From contig NZ_SMFZ01000001.1 in the NCBI RefSeq assembly GCF_004339565.1, positions 1,612,001-1,676,000 of the forward strand: 64,000 bases of DNA, read 5' to 3'. Position 1 is the stretch's first letter; the number at the start of each line of letters is the position of its first letter. A program made the position numbers and the translations under genes. Below are positions 17,166 to 24,985 of this stretch, piece after piece. Source of the stretch: Pseudonocardia endophytica. Lineage in GTDB: Bacteria; Actinomycetota; Actinomycetes; Mycobacteriales; Pseudonocardiaceae. The notes beneath the pieces are model-generated. The model did no database searches and was not told the DNA's origin. It was given only the letters and a program-made list of their open reading frames with translations.

Positions 17166-18152
17166 TCAGACTCCGAGTCCCAGGTGCCGCTGGAATGCCT
17201 GCGTCGCGCTGATGGCGGTGCCCGCGGCCTCTGCGTTCTCGGCCAGCTCGTCGGCGTAGGCCCGAACAGCAGTCTCGGCCAGCGGCTGCCACTTGCCGAC
17301 CCATTCGGTGAGCTGCGGGACGTTCGACTCCTCCTGGGACATGTGCGTCACGAGCGCCTCGGTCCAGCGGCGCGAACGCTCGGTGTCCCGGAGCGCCGCC
17401 TCGGACAGCAGGCCCAGCAGGGTGTCGCCGTGCCGACGCGCGCTGACGCCGAGCTGCCGGAACACGACCTCCTCTGCGGCGGGCTTCGCGACGATGTTGA
17501 GCGCGACGAAGGCCTCGGCCCAGTCGAACGTCGTCAGCTGACGTTCCATCAGCTCCCGGAATCCCTGCCAGGCCGGCAGGTCCTCCCAGTGAGAGCGCTC
17601 GCGCTCGCCGAACCCGGCTCCGGGATGCGAGACGCCCAGCTCGGCCGTGCGGTAGCCGACGTTGGTCAGCCATCGCAGCTGGTCGGCCGCCTGGAACGCC
17701 GCGCAGTTCGAGATGGTGCTGGCCGGCGCGATGTGCACCAGGTAGGCACTGGCCATCTGCATCGTGTGCAGCAGGTAGCGGCTGGGGGTGTAGAGCTGCG
17801 CGAGCGTCGCGACCCACTCCGGCGGGAGCCCCTTGTCGTGGCCCTCGGCGTTGTGCTGGTCGAGAAGCCCCTCGACGTAGGACTCCTGGCCGTCCTGGAG
17901 GATGTTGTAGGTGCGGTAGACCAGCTCGTCCGGGTCCCGGAACCCGTCCCAGTCCGAGTGCGTGATCGGGCTCTGGTTGCGGTACGTCCGGTAGTGGTCG
18001 GCCATCGGGCCGGTGTGCGCGACGTCCCACGGCTGCTCAGGATCGTCCGTGTGCCACAGCAGGTTGGTCGAGACGATCTCGTACTCACTGGGCTTACGGC
18101 GCCGCTTCTGGAGGTGACTCCACGTCTTGAGCGGCTTCAGCGGCGCGGTCAT
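17166..18152 (-). CDS. Hydroxylase beta subunit (TmoE-like)
   Basis: 328 residues, as in TmoE. Start ATG at 18152 in an ATGA overlap with the coupling-protein gene. 'PLKPLKTWSHLQKRRRKPSEYE' followed by 'TNLLWH' is the typical N-terminus of group 2 beta subunits. It is a ferritin-like fold without the iron ligands and forms the (alpha-beta-gamma)2 hydroxylase. 'HTMQMASAYLVHIAPASTI' and the helix-rich middle are consistent. Confidence 0.92.
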   Translation of the reverse strand: MTAPLKPLKTWSHLQKRRRKPSEYEIVSTNLLWHTDDPEQPWDVAHTGPMADHYRTYRNQSPITHSDWDGFRDPDELVYRTYNILQDGQESYVEGLLDQHNAEGHDKGLPPEWVATLAQLYTPSRYLLHTMQMASAYLVHIAPASTISNCAAFQAADQLRWLTNVGYRTAELGVSHPGAGFGERERSHWEDLPAWQGFRELMERQLTTFDWAEAFVALNIVAKPAAEEVVFRQLGVSARRHGDTLLGLLSEAALRDTERSRRWTEALVTHMSQEESNVPQLTEWVGKWQPLAETAVRAYADELAENAEAAGTAISATQAFQRHLGLGV

Positions 18153-18481
18153 GCGGTGGCCTCCTCGGGGGCGGCGCCGTTCCCGGACGGGCGGCCCTTG
18201 TAGAACCGGACGGATTCGGTGCCGGTCTCGATCTGTCCGACGAACGAGGACATGTTCAGCTCGAGCTCCGACATGCGGAACGGGCGTCCGAGCTCCTCCT
18301 CGATCGTGCTGCGGCGCAGCATGCACTCGCCGCCCTCGACCTCGATGCGGACGTAGGAGCCGCGGTCGCGGACCTGGACCCGCTTGCCGGCGTTGTCGAC
18401 TTCGACGGCCTGTGCCACAGCCCGGGCGATCTCACCCGACTGCAGGATCGGACCGACGGCGTTCTCGATGGTCATGGTCAA
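18149..18481 (-). CDS. Coupling/effector protein (TmoD/MmoB-like)
   Basis: 110 residues (TmoD about 103). Family pattern: 'NAVGPILQSGEIARAVAQA', 'DRGSYVRIEVEGGECMLRR', 'EEELGRPFRMSELELNMSSF' and 'GQIETGTESVRFY'. It has no cofactor; it docks on the hydroxylase and controls O2 activation and substrate entry. Gene order alpha-gamma-effector-beta with four-base gaps or overlaps. Confidence 0.93.
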   Translation of the reverse strand: MTMTIENAVGPILQSGEIARAVAQAVEVDNAGKRVQVRDRGSYVRIEVEGGECMLRRSTIEEELGRPFRMSELELNMSSFVGQIETGTESVRFYKGRPSGNGAAPEEATA

Positions 18482-18485
18482 CGCC

Positions 18486-18740
18486 TCACTCGAAGTAGAG
18501 CTCGATGCACTCGGTCGCCTCGAGCCCGGAGGCGGCGACCGTCATCTCGCGGGGGAAGGGATCGGCATTGCCCTGCTTGCGGACGCGGACCGTCTTGTCC
18601 GGCTGGTCCGGGACGTGGATGCCGATTGCGTTCACCTTGGCCGCGTCGGCGACCTGGTCCATCGTGTCCTCGCTGTCGACGGGGAGCAGCTTGATGACGA
18701 AGTCACCGTCGAAATGTGAGGCGAGAGGAATGAGCGACAT
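18486..18740 (-). CDS. Hydroxylase gamma subunit (TmoB-like)
   Basis: 84 residues, exactly the TmoB length. 'DFVIKLLPVDSEDTMDQVAD', then 'TVRVRKQGNADPFPREMTVA' and 'SGLEATECIELYFE' match the ubiquitin-like fold of group 2 gamma subunits. It lies between alpha (33-bp gap) and effector (4-bp gap). Confidence 0.93.
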   Translation of the reverse strand: MSLIPLASHFDGDFVIKLLPVDSEDTMDQVADAAKVNAIGIHVPDQPDKTVRVRKQGNADPFPREMTVAASGLEATECIELYFE

Positions 18741-18773
18741 GGTTCTCTCCGAGGTTCGTGGCGGGATCGTCGG

Positions 18774-20270
18774 CTATCCGACCGAGGCCAGCTGAGTGCG
18801 GTACGAGTCGAGCCACCTGAACCCGTGGGCGTCGTCGCCGCCGTCGCTGACCACGCCGAGGCCCATGTACTGGAGCACTCCGCCGAGGTCGGCCGGCTGG
18901 ATGTCGCCGCCGAGGAACCGGTCGATCAGGTTCTTGTGGTTCCGGTAGCGCTGCGGGTCGTCCTCGAAGATCCACTTGTCGACCTCGGAGGCGAAGTGGT
19001 AGCGACGGCCCTCGTGCACGATGGAGATGTCGCGCAGGGTCTGCGACGGCGTCCCGACGATGGGCAGCTGAGAAACGTTGCAGATGACCGGCAGCGTGCC
19101 GGGCACGGTCTTGTCCCACCGGTCGTTGACCATGTTGTCGATGATCACGTCCCAGACCTTGCCGAACGTGTCGTTCCAACCCGGGTACTTCTGCTCGAGC
19201 CAGTCGCGCTCCTCCGGGCTGACGCCGGCGGCGGGGTTCCACCACAGGGTCGGGCGCCACGAGTAGGTGCCGAGCTGCTGGCCGTGGTGGTGCTCGGAGA
19301 CGTCGCGCATGAAGATGTCCCAGTACCAGGGCTTGTCCAGGCCCAGGTCCTCGAGGGACTGCATGAACTGCGTGACGATCCACTCCTCCATGAACTCCTT
19401 GAACGACGCCTCGCGGACGTCGAGCGGGACGTAGTAGTCCATGGGGATGCCGGACAGAATGGTGAACAGCCGGTAGGAGCGCCAGAACGAGATGTCGATC
19501 AGCTTCTGGGCGTGCGCCTTCTGTCCGCTTTCGATGAGCATCTTCAGCAGCGGGGTGCCGAGCTGGGCGTGACGAGCCTCGTCGGACTGGATGCTCTGGA
19601 TCAGCTTCGAGAACGTGTAGTCGCCGGCGTTCGCGGCGTCGCCGGACAGGCCGATGAACTGCAGGTTGGTGAAGCCGGTCTCGAAGGAGAAGTTCGCGCA
19701 GATCGCCGTCGAGATCGCGTCGCGGGTCATCAACATGTCGTCGAAGAAGTGCCGCGCGCCGAGCGTGACCCAGTTCTGGGTGTGCATGGACTCGTGGGCC
19801 CAGTCGAACTGGCGGTCCTTGTTCACGTACTCGTGCGGGAAGAACAGCTGCATCTGGCCGTGGCGGATCTCGTCGAGCATCCCGAAGATGGCCATGTTGC
19901 GCATGCCAGGGGCCTTCGACCACCGCGCGAACCGCGCTTCCTGGAAGGAGGCGTGGTACTCGACGACGGCGACCGCTGCGTAGTGCTCCTTGAGGATGGA
20001 GATCCAGCCCGGGTCGGCCTTGTTGTACAGGTCGGCGCGCTCGAGGGTCGCCTTCACGGAGTAGGCGCCGGCGTCCTTCTGCCGCTGGACGTCGACGTAC
20101 TCCCGGTAGCTGATCTTGTAGGGCTCGTCGTAGGTGGACCACACCTCGTCCGGGATGCCCTGGCCGCCGCTCAGTTCCGGCGGGAACAGCTCGTCGGTCG
20201 TGACGTAGCGCGGGGTCCACTCGGTGTCGCGCGCGATGTCGTACCACTGTGCGCGTTCCAGCATTGCCAT
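18774..20270 (-). CDS. Diiron hydroxylase alpha subunit (TmoA-like, group 2 SDIMO)
   Basis: 498 residues (TmoA about 500) and colinear with it. The six iron ligands fall at the same numbers as in toluene 4-monooxygenase: Glu104, Glu134 and His137 (DEIRHGQ), Glu197, Glu231 and His234 (DEARHAQ). Thr201 and the pocket phenylalanines 176, 196 and 205 are also kept. Two pocket positions differ from what I recall of TmoA: residue 100 is Val (Ile in TmoA) and residue 103 is Val (Gly in TmoA). The ribosome site AAGGAGAG precedes the ATG. It would hydroxylate an aromatic ring or epoxidise an alkene; substrate not deducible. Confidence 0.95.
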   Translation of the reverse strand: MAMLERAQWYDIARDTEWTPRYVTTDELFPPELSGGQGIPDEVWSTYDEPYKISYREYVDVQRQKDAGAYSVKATLERADLYNKADPGWISILKEHYAAVAVVEYHASFQEARFARWSKAPGMRNMAIFGMLDEIRHGQMQLFFPHEYVNKDRQFDWAHESMHTQNWVTLGARHFFDDMLMTRDAISTAICANFSFETGFTNLQFIGLSGDAANAGDYTFSKLIQSIQSDEARHAQLGTPLLKMLIESGQKAHAQKLIDISFWRSYRLFTILSGIPMDYYVPLDVREASFKEFMEEWIVTQFMQSLEDLGLDKPWYWDIFMRDVSEHHHGQQLGTYSWRPTLWWNPAAGVSPEERDWLEQKYPGWNDTFGKVWDVIIDNMVNDRWDKTVPGTLPVICNVSQLPIVGTPSQTLRDISIVHEGRRYHFASEVDKWIFEDDPQRYRNHKNLIDRFLGGDIQPADLGGVLQYMGLGVVSDGGDDAHGFRWLDSYRTQLASVG

Positions 20271-20322
20271 GGAGAGCTCTCCTTGGTCGGCTCGTCGGAC
20301 TTGCGTGACAGCTCGGGTGGGC

Positions 20323-21024
20323 TCAGCTGCCGTGCTCGGTCCCCAGCGGGCCTTCGCCGCCGGGGTACACGAACGTCATCGATGGGGCGTAGAAGCCGAA
20401 GGTCACCTGCACCGGGTCGGCCGGCCGCAGCTGGTAGGTCGGGTGGTTCTCGTCGAGGAACTCGAACGAGAGGACCTCGAAGTTCTCGGCGACGTCGGCC
20501 ACGTAGGCGTAGCGGCCGCTGATGAACTCGTCATCGCGGCGGGTGATGTAGCGCAGCTGTCCCGTCGCCCGTGGCGGGGTGCCGATCGTGCAGCGGGCCG
20601 TCGTCCTGATCACCGGCTTGCCGCCGAGGTGGGTTGTCGCGGTGAGGATGTCGCCGTCGAACGTCAGGGTCGTCTCACCGGGCTCACCGGCAGGGACGCC
20701 GTGCGCGCGGGCGTAACGGGACATGACCTCGGAGCTGTTGAAGTAGTGGGTCCACCAGCGGGCCGGGACGCCGGCTTCGGTGTCCAGCCCGGTCAAGTCC
20801 GACCCGAGGTAGGTCAGCGAGTAGGCACCGAACGCCTCGTCGCCGTCGGTGGCCGAGGTCTGGTCCGGTCCCTCGACGACGTACTGGTTGATGTAGCAGG
20901 TCCCTGCGGGCGTGAGGCCCTCGGGAACGAGCTTGGCGACAGCGTCCGGGTCCTCGGGGACCCAGACCAGGTACAGCGTTCGGGAGTTCGTGACCAGCTG
21001 CGGGGGATGCAGCGTCGTGCCCAT
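20323..21024 (-). CDS. Acetoacetate decarboxylase-fold protein lacking the usual Lys motif
   Basis: 233 residues. The beginning 'YLVWVPEDPDAVAKLVPEGLTP' and later 'YNQYV-like' and 'GAYSLTYLG' segments resemble the acetoacetate decarboxylase (ADC) superfamily. ADCs carry a Schiff-base lysine in a GFPKK-type motif; the corresponding stretch here seems to be 'YARAHGVPAGE', without lysine. It may therefore be a lyase, hydratase or binding protein rather than a decarboxylase. It is 52 bases upstream of the hydroxylase alpha gene with GGAGG before its ATG, the first structural gene of the array. Confidence 0.72.
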   Translation of the reverse strand: MGTTLHPPQLVTNSRTLYLVWVPEDPDAVAKLVPEGLTPAGTCYINQYVVEGPDQTSATDGDEAFGAYSLTYLGSDLTGLDTEAGVPARWWTHYFNSSEVMSRYARAHGVPAGEPGETTLTFDGDILTATTHLGGKPVIRTTARCTIGTPPRATGQLRYITRRDDEFISGRYAYVADVAENFEVLSFEFLDENHPTYQLRPADPVQVTFGFYAPSMTFVYPGGEGPLGTEHGS

Positions 21025-21122
21025 GTGGCGCCTCCAGGCTCACCGTCAGATCCGGGGACCGGTCGTCCCGACGGGGCCGACCTGTGGCGAGCAGCTTCAC
21101 GGGAGGCGGGTGCTGGCCGGTA

Positions 21123-21138
21123 TGCGCAGAATGGACAA
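21123..21138 (-). promoter_or_regulatory. Candidate operator upstream of the monooxygenase array (motif copy 1)
   Basis: TTGTCCATTCTGCGCA on the minus strand, about 100 bases upstream of the ADC-like start. A near-identical 16-mer occurs at 22897-22912 and a related one at 22978-22993, i.e. before all three transcription units around the PucR-type gene. The GGCCGG that flanks it is also shared. Confidence 0.5.
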
Positions 21139-21217
21139 CGACGGCCGGTGATGTGCGCCACCTCGGCGAGCGAGGGGCCGGTCCCGCAGCCAGCGGGTCC
21201 TTCGTGTTGTGTCCGCG

Positions 21218-22738
21218 TTACAGCTGGTCGCTGAGCTGGAGCGCGATCCAGAGCTCGGCCCGGGTCGACGGGTCGTCGAGGTCCCGCTCCAGGGCCTCGG
21301 CGACCTTGCCCATCCGGTAGCGAAGCGTGTGCCGGTGAACGCCGAGGGACGTCGCGGAGGCGTCCGACTGACCGTTGTGGGCGAGGAACGTCCGCAACGT
21401 GTGCCGAAGGTCGATCTTCGAGTTGCGGTCCTTCTCGGTCAGCGGAGCGAGCAGGGTTCGCGCCCACGTCCGGGCCTGGTCGGTGTTGAGATGACGCAGG
21501 AGGCCTGCGGTCGCGACATCACTGCCGTGCGCGAGATGCCCGGCGGTACCCGGTGCGCTGCTGAACACCGACCGCACCTCCCTCCACGCTTCGGGCAGCT
21601 GGGCGGCCGGCGTCGGATCGCTGACCGCCCCGCGGGCTCGCGGGATGCGGCGTACGAGGGACTCGAGCGTCCTGATGTCTCCCTCGGCGGGCGGCATCAG
21701 GACGACGACACGCCCCTTCTCGCGCTCGGCGACCAGCGCGCTGAGACATCGCAGACCGTGATCCCGTTCGGCATGATCGATCAGCTCGGCCTCGTGTCCG
21801 GTCGGCACGCCGAGGACCGCGACCCTCAGATCCCCTTCGGGAAAGTCGACGTCGAGCGTCTGCGCCGTCGCGGTGGCCATCGCGATGTCGCCCTCGATGG
21901 CGATCTGGAAGACGGCGAGTCGGTTGCGGCGCTGGACGTCCAGGACGCTGCGAGCGTTGTGCAGGTCGGCTGCGAGCAGCGATACGGCGGTCGTGACGAT
22001 GGACTGCTCAGCGCTGCCGAGCGGAGTCGACCGTCCGACGGCGAGGAAGCCCCGAACGCTCCCGCGCACGACGAGTGGCAACAGGCCGACCGTCTCGCCG
22101 GCGACGGTGATGCTGAGGCTGGACGCCGCATTCGCGTCGCGCAGGCGCGGGAGGTCGATCCGGATCCGGTCGAGGTGCATCCGGCCGGCCGACACTCCGG
22201 CCCGGAGCGACCCCTGGTGGTCGAGCAGCAGCACCCACGCTCGGACGGCCTTGGCCAGACGATCCACGATCGCCCGTGCGGCGTACGGCGACAACGACGC
22301 GCGCGTCAGGTCCCGCTGTGCCGCGACGGCGAAGTTCAGCTCCTTCTGCCGTTCGTCGTAGATGCCGTCGGCCACGGCCCGGCTGACCCGCGCGAACTGG
22401 GTCTCCGGAGGGACGGCCATCAGCGCCATGTCGGCCTCGCGTGCCGCGCCGGCGAGCGGCTCGGGTACTTCGGGGTAGTAGGAGCTCACACCGAACCCCA
22501 GGGCAGCGGCCCCGGAATCGACCAGGCGGCCCACGTACTGCTTCCACGAGGTCGTCGCCCCGGAGATCCGCGAACCGGTCGTGAGCACGATCTCCCCGCC
22601 GTCGAGATAGGGGCGGGGATCCGGCAGCTCGCTGATCAGCGCCCAGCTCAGCGGCGCGCGGAACGCCTTCGGGGAACCGCTCACCCGTTGTAGCTTGAAG
22701 TCCGGCCGGTCGAGCAGGGTCTGGGCAGTGAGCGGCAT
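21218..22738 (-). CDS. PucR/CdaR-type transcriptional regulator
   Basis: 506 residues. The N-terminal PucR domain has 'LLDRPDFKLQRVSG' and 'PYLDGGEIVLTTGSRISG'. A GGDEF-like/GAF-type middle follows, and the C-terminal HTH_30 'LRTFLAHNGQSDASATSLGV' continues into 'HRHTLRYRMGKV'. Such regulators (PurR/PucR, CdaR, DhbR types) sense a pathway metabolite and usually activate neighbouring catabolic genes. It lies 193 bases upstream of the ADC-like gene, same strand, and is divergent from the second pxpB. It is the obvious candidate to control both. Confidence 0.9.
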   Translation of the reverse strand: MPLTAQTLLDRPDFKLQRVSGSPKAFRAPLSWALISELPDPRPYLDGGEIVLTTGSRISGATTSWKQYVGRLVDSGAAALGFGVSSYYPEVPEPLAGAAREADMALMAVPPETQFARVSRAVADGIYDERQKELNFAVAAQRDLTRASLSPYAARAIVDRLAKAVRAWVLLLDHQGSLRAGVSAGRMHLDRIRIDLPRLRDANAASSLSITVAGETVGLLPLVVRGSVRGFLAVGRSTPLGSAEQSIVTTAVSLLAADLHNARSVLDVQRRNRLAVFQIAIEGDIAMATATAQTLDVDFPEGDLRVAVLGVPTGHEAELIDHAERDHGLRCLSALVAEREKGRVVVLMPPAEGDIRTLESLVRRIPRARGAVSDPTPAAQLPEAWREVRSVFSSAPGTAGHLAHGSDVATAGLLRHLNTDQARTWARTLLAPLTEKDRNSKIDLRHTLRTFLAHNGQSDASATSLGVHRHTLRYRMGKVAEALERDLDDPSTRAELWIALQLSDQL

Positions 22739-22896
22739 GGATGCCTCCCGTTGGCCGCGCCCGGGCTGAGCACAGCTGTGATCGGCCGACCGGGCACGGC
22801 CACCATGATGAGGAGGAGGAATCTACTCGTCATCGCCACGGAGCTGGGCTCGTCGATGGTCGTCGAACCCCACCGGAGCGTCGCACGCCACAGCAA

Positions 22897-22912
22897 TGCG
22901 CATGCTGGACAA
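22897..22912 (-). promoter_or_regulatory. Candidate operator in the divergent region (motif copy 2)
   Basis: TTGTCCAGCATGCGCA on the minus strand in the 271-bp gap between the PucR-type gene and the plus-strand pxpB. It differs from copy 1 only in the central bases. Confidence 0.5.
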
Positions 22913-22977
22913 CCGGCCGGGCCGCTGTGTACAACGCGCGCACATCGGACCGGCTGCCGAGCGACGACGATGTCCAC

Positions 22978-22993
22978 TTGTCCGCATGCGCGA
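22978..22993 (+). promoter_or_regulatory. Candidate operator just before second pxpB (motif copy 3)
   Basis: TTGTCCGCATGCGCGA on the plus strand, one base shorter in its spacer than the other copies, directly before the ribosome site of pxpB. Position next to the start suggests a repressor or autoregulatory site if functional. Confidence 0.4.
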
Positions 22994-23009
22994 GAGAGAG
23001 GAGGTGGCG

Positions 23010-23981
23010 GTGTCGGCGATCGTCGCCACCACGGAGTCCGAGGCCGACAGGCCGCGTGTCACGTACCGGACCGCAGGTGATCACGCGTTGCTCGTCGAGT
23101 ACGGCGACGAGTTCCCCGTCGACCTCGGTGTGAACTTCTTCGTTCACGCGACCGCGCGCCACCTGGACAGCCATCCCGTTCGCGGTGTGCTCGAGCTCGC
23201 TCCCGGACTGCGGTCGTTGCTCGTCTACTACGACCCCACGGTGATCGGCCAGGCCGACGTCGTCAGCGCACTGCGGGAACTGCACCGCGAGATTCCCGAG
23301 CCTGCGTCGATCGTCCTGCCCAGCCGCCGTCTACGGCTGCCCGTCGCCTTCGACGACTCCACATCACGGGACGCCGTGGACCGCTACCGGATCACGACCC
23401 GACCGGACGCTCCGAACGTCGTCGAAGGCAACAACATCGACTACATCGTCCGGTACAACGGTCTCTCCGGCCGGGAAGCACTCTACGAGCGTGTACTCGA
23501 CTCGGAGTGGTGGAACGCGTTCACCGGCTTCTACACCGGGCTGCCCTCTCTGCTGCCGCTCGATCCCCGGTCGGAGATCGTTGCCCCGAAGTACAACCCG
23601 GCCCGCACGTGGACCCCGGAAGGCGCCGTGGCGATCGGCGGCCCGTGCGTCGTCATCCATCCCATCGAGTCCGCGGGCTCGTACCAGATCTTCGGACGAA
23701 CGCTGCCGGTGTCCGATCTCGTCCTCCGGGCGCGCTCCCACCGGGTCGACCCCATTCTGGTCCAGCCAGGTGATCGGATCTCGTTCTATGCGGTGAGCGA
23801 GTCGGAACTGCTCGACCTTCGCCGGCGTGTCTTCGAGGGCCGCTACGACTACGAGATCGAGCCGGGCCAGTACGCCGTCGCGGACCATCTGACCACCTCG
23901 TCCGACCCCCGGGTCGCCGTGGAGGCGGAGCGTCGTCGCGCGGACAGGCGGGCTGCGCGCGAACTGGCGAAGATCCCGTGA
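23010..23981 (+). CDS. pxpB: Second PxpB/KipI-family protein
   Basis: 323 residues from a GTG at 23010, chosen because GAGAGGAGG ends six bases upstream; an ATG at 22986 is an alternative. It has the AHS1 pattern 'GDHALLVEYGDEF', 'FTGFYTGLPSLLPLDPR', 'GAVAIGGPCVVIHPIESAGSY' and 'QIFGRTLPV'. It is diverged from the PxpB at 12510-13391. The C-terminus adds an Arg-rich helix. It overlaps the next gene by four bases. No biotin carboxylase or PxpA is encoded on this strand, so it would share those of the divergent array or act differently. Confidence 0.85.
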   Translation: MSAIVATTESEADRPRVTYRTAGDHALLVEYGDEFPVDLGVNFFVHATARHLDSHPVRGVLELAPGLRSLLVYYDPTVIGQADVVSALRELHREIPEPASIVLPSRRLRLPVAFDDSTSRDAVDRYRITTRPDAPNVVEGNNIDYIVRYNGLSGREALYERVLDSEWWNAFTGFYTGLPSLLPLDPRSEIVAPKYNPARTWTPEGAVAIGGPCVVIHPIESAGSYQIFGRTLPVSDLVLRARSHRVDPILVQPGDRISFYAVSESELLDLRRRVFEGRYDYEIEPGQYAVADHLTTSSDPRVAVEAERRRADRRAARELAKIP

Positions 23982-24985
23982 GCCCGACGTCGATGCCGGG
24001 AGCGACACCGGCCCTGGAGATTCTCGAACCCGGTCTCGAGACGACCGTCCAGGACTACCCCGGGCGCGTCGGACGGCAGGCACTGGGCTTCTTTCCTTCC
24101 GGCCCTGTCGACCACCTCGCGTTCCGCGTCGCGAACCGGCTGGTCAGCAACCCACCCGGAGCCGCAGCACTCGAGATCCCGCTGGGCCGGTTCCAGGCGA
24201 GCGTCATGTGTCCGGGGCTCGTGGCGGTCACCGGACCCGACACGACCATCACGCTCAACGACGAGCCGATCCCCCAGTGGGAATCGGTCCCCGTCGTCAC
24301 GGGTGATCTCCTCACCTGCGACCGGATCCGCGGGCCGGGGCACCGGCTGTACCTGGCGATCGCCGGCGGGATCGCCGTACCCGAGGTGTTCGGGTCGCGT
24401 TCGACGTTCCTCGTGCCCGGCATCGGGGGCTACAACGGTCGCGCGCTCGAGCAGGCGGACATCCTCGATGCGGAGATCCCCGGACGACGGCCGCCGACGC
24501 GGCGCCTGCCGACATCCCTGCGGCCGGCCTACACCGACCAGTGGGACGTCGAGGTGGTGCGGGGTCCCCACGCAGACCCGGACTTCCTCACCCCGGGTGA
24601 CATCGACGTGCTGTTCGGGTCGTCGTGGCGGTGCGATCTCAACTCCGACCGTGTGGGAATCCGCTTCAACCCCCATCGATTCGAGTGGGCCCGCGAGTCG
24701 AGCGGTGTCGCCGGCGGGCACCCGTCGAACCTGCTGGACAACAGCTACCCGCTCGGCGGGATCCTCGCCTACGGCGACGTCCTCACCATCCTCGGACCGG
24801 ACAGCAACACCTCCGGAGGGTTCGCCGTCGTCGCCACCGTCGCGCAGGCAGCCCTCTGGAAGGTCGGGCAGTTCCGCCCCGGACGGGACCGGGTGCGGTT
24901 CCGCGAGGTCGACCTCGAGCAGGCCGGTGCTCTGGCCCGGCACGTCGCACACGTCCTCGACGACCGGCACTTCGAGCGCGCATGA
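23978..24985 (+). CDS. pxpC: Second PxpC/KipA-family protein
   Basis: 335 residues from a GTG overlapping the pxpB stop. Hallmarks: 'LEILEPGLETTVQDYPGRVG', 'GFFPSGPVDHLAFRVANRLV' and 'LLDNSYPLGGILAYGD'. The family motif TTVQDxGR is here TTVQDYPGR, so Gly is shifted by one residue relative to the first copy. Paired with the preceding gene as in 5-oxoprolinase and urea carboxylase. The stop overlaps the ATG of the molybdoenzyme gene, so three proteins are translationally coupled. Confidence 0.86.
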   Translation: MSPTSMPGATPALEILEPGLETTVQDYPGRVGRQALGFFPSGPVDHLAFRVANRLVSNPPGAAALEIPLGRFQASVMCPGLVAVTGPDTTITLNDEPIPQWESVPVVTGDLLTCDRIRGPGHRLYLAIAGGIAVPEVFGSRSTFLVPGIGGYNGRALEQADILDAEIPGRRPPTRRLPTSLRPAYTDQWDVEVVRGPHADPDFLTPGDIDVLFGSSWRCDLNSDRVGIRFNPHRFEWARESSGVAGGHPSNLLDNSYPLGGILAYGDVLTILGPDSNTSGGFAVVATVAQAALWKVGQFRPGRDRVRFREVDLEQAGALARHVAHVLDDRHFERA

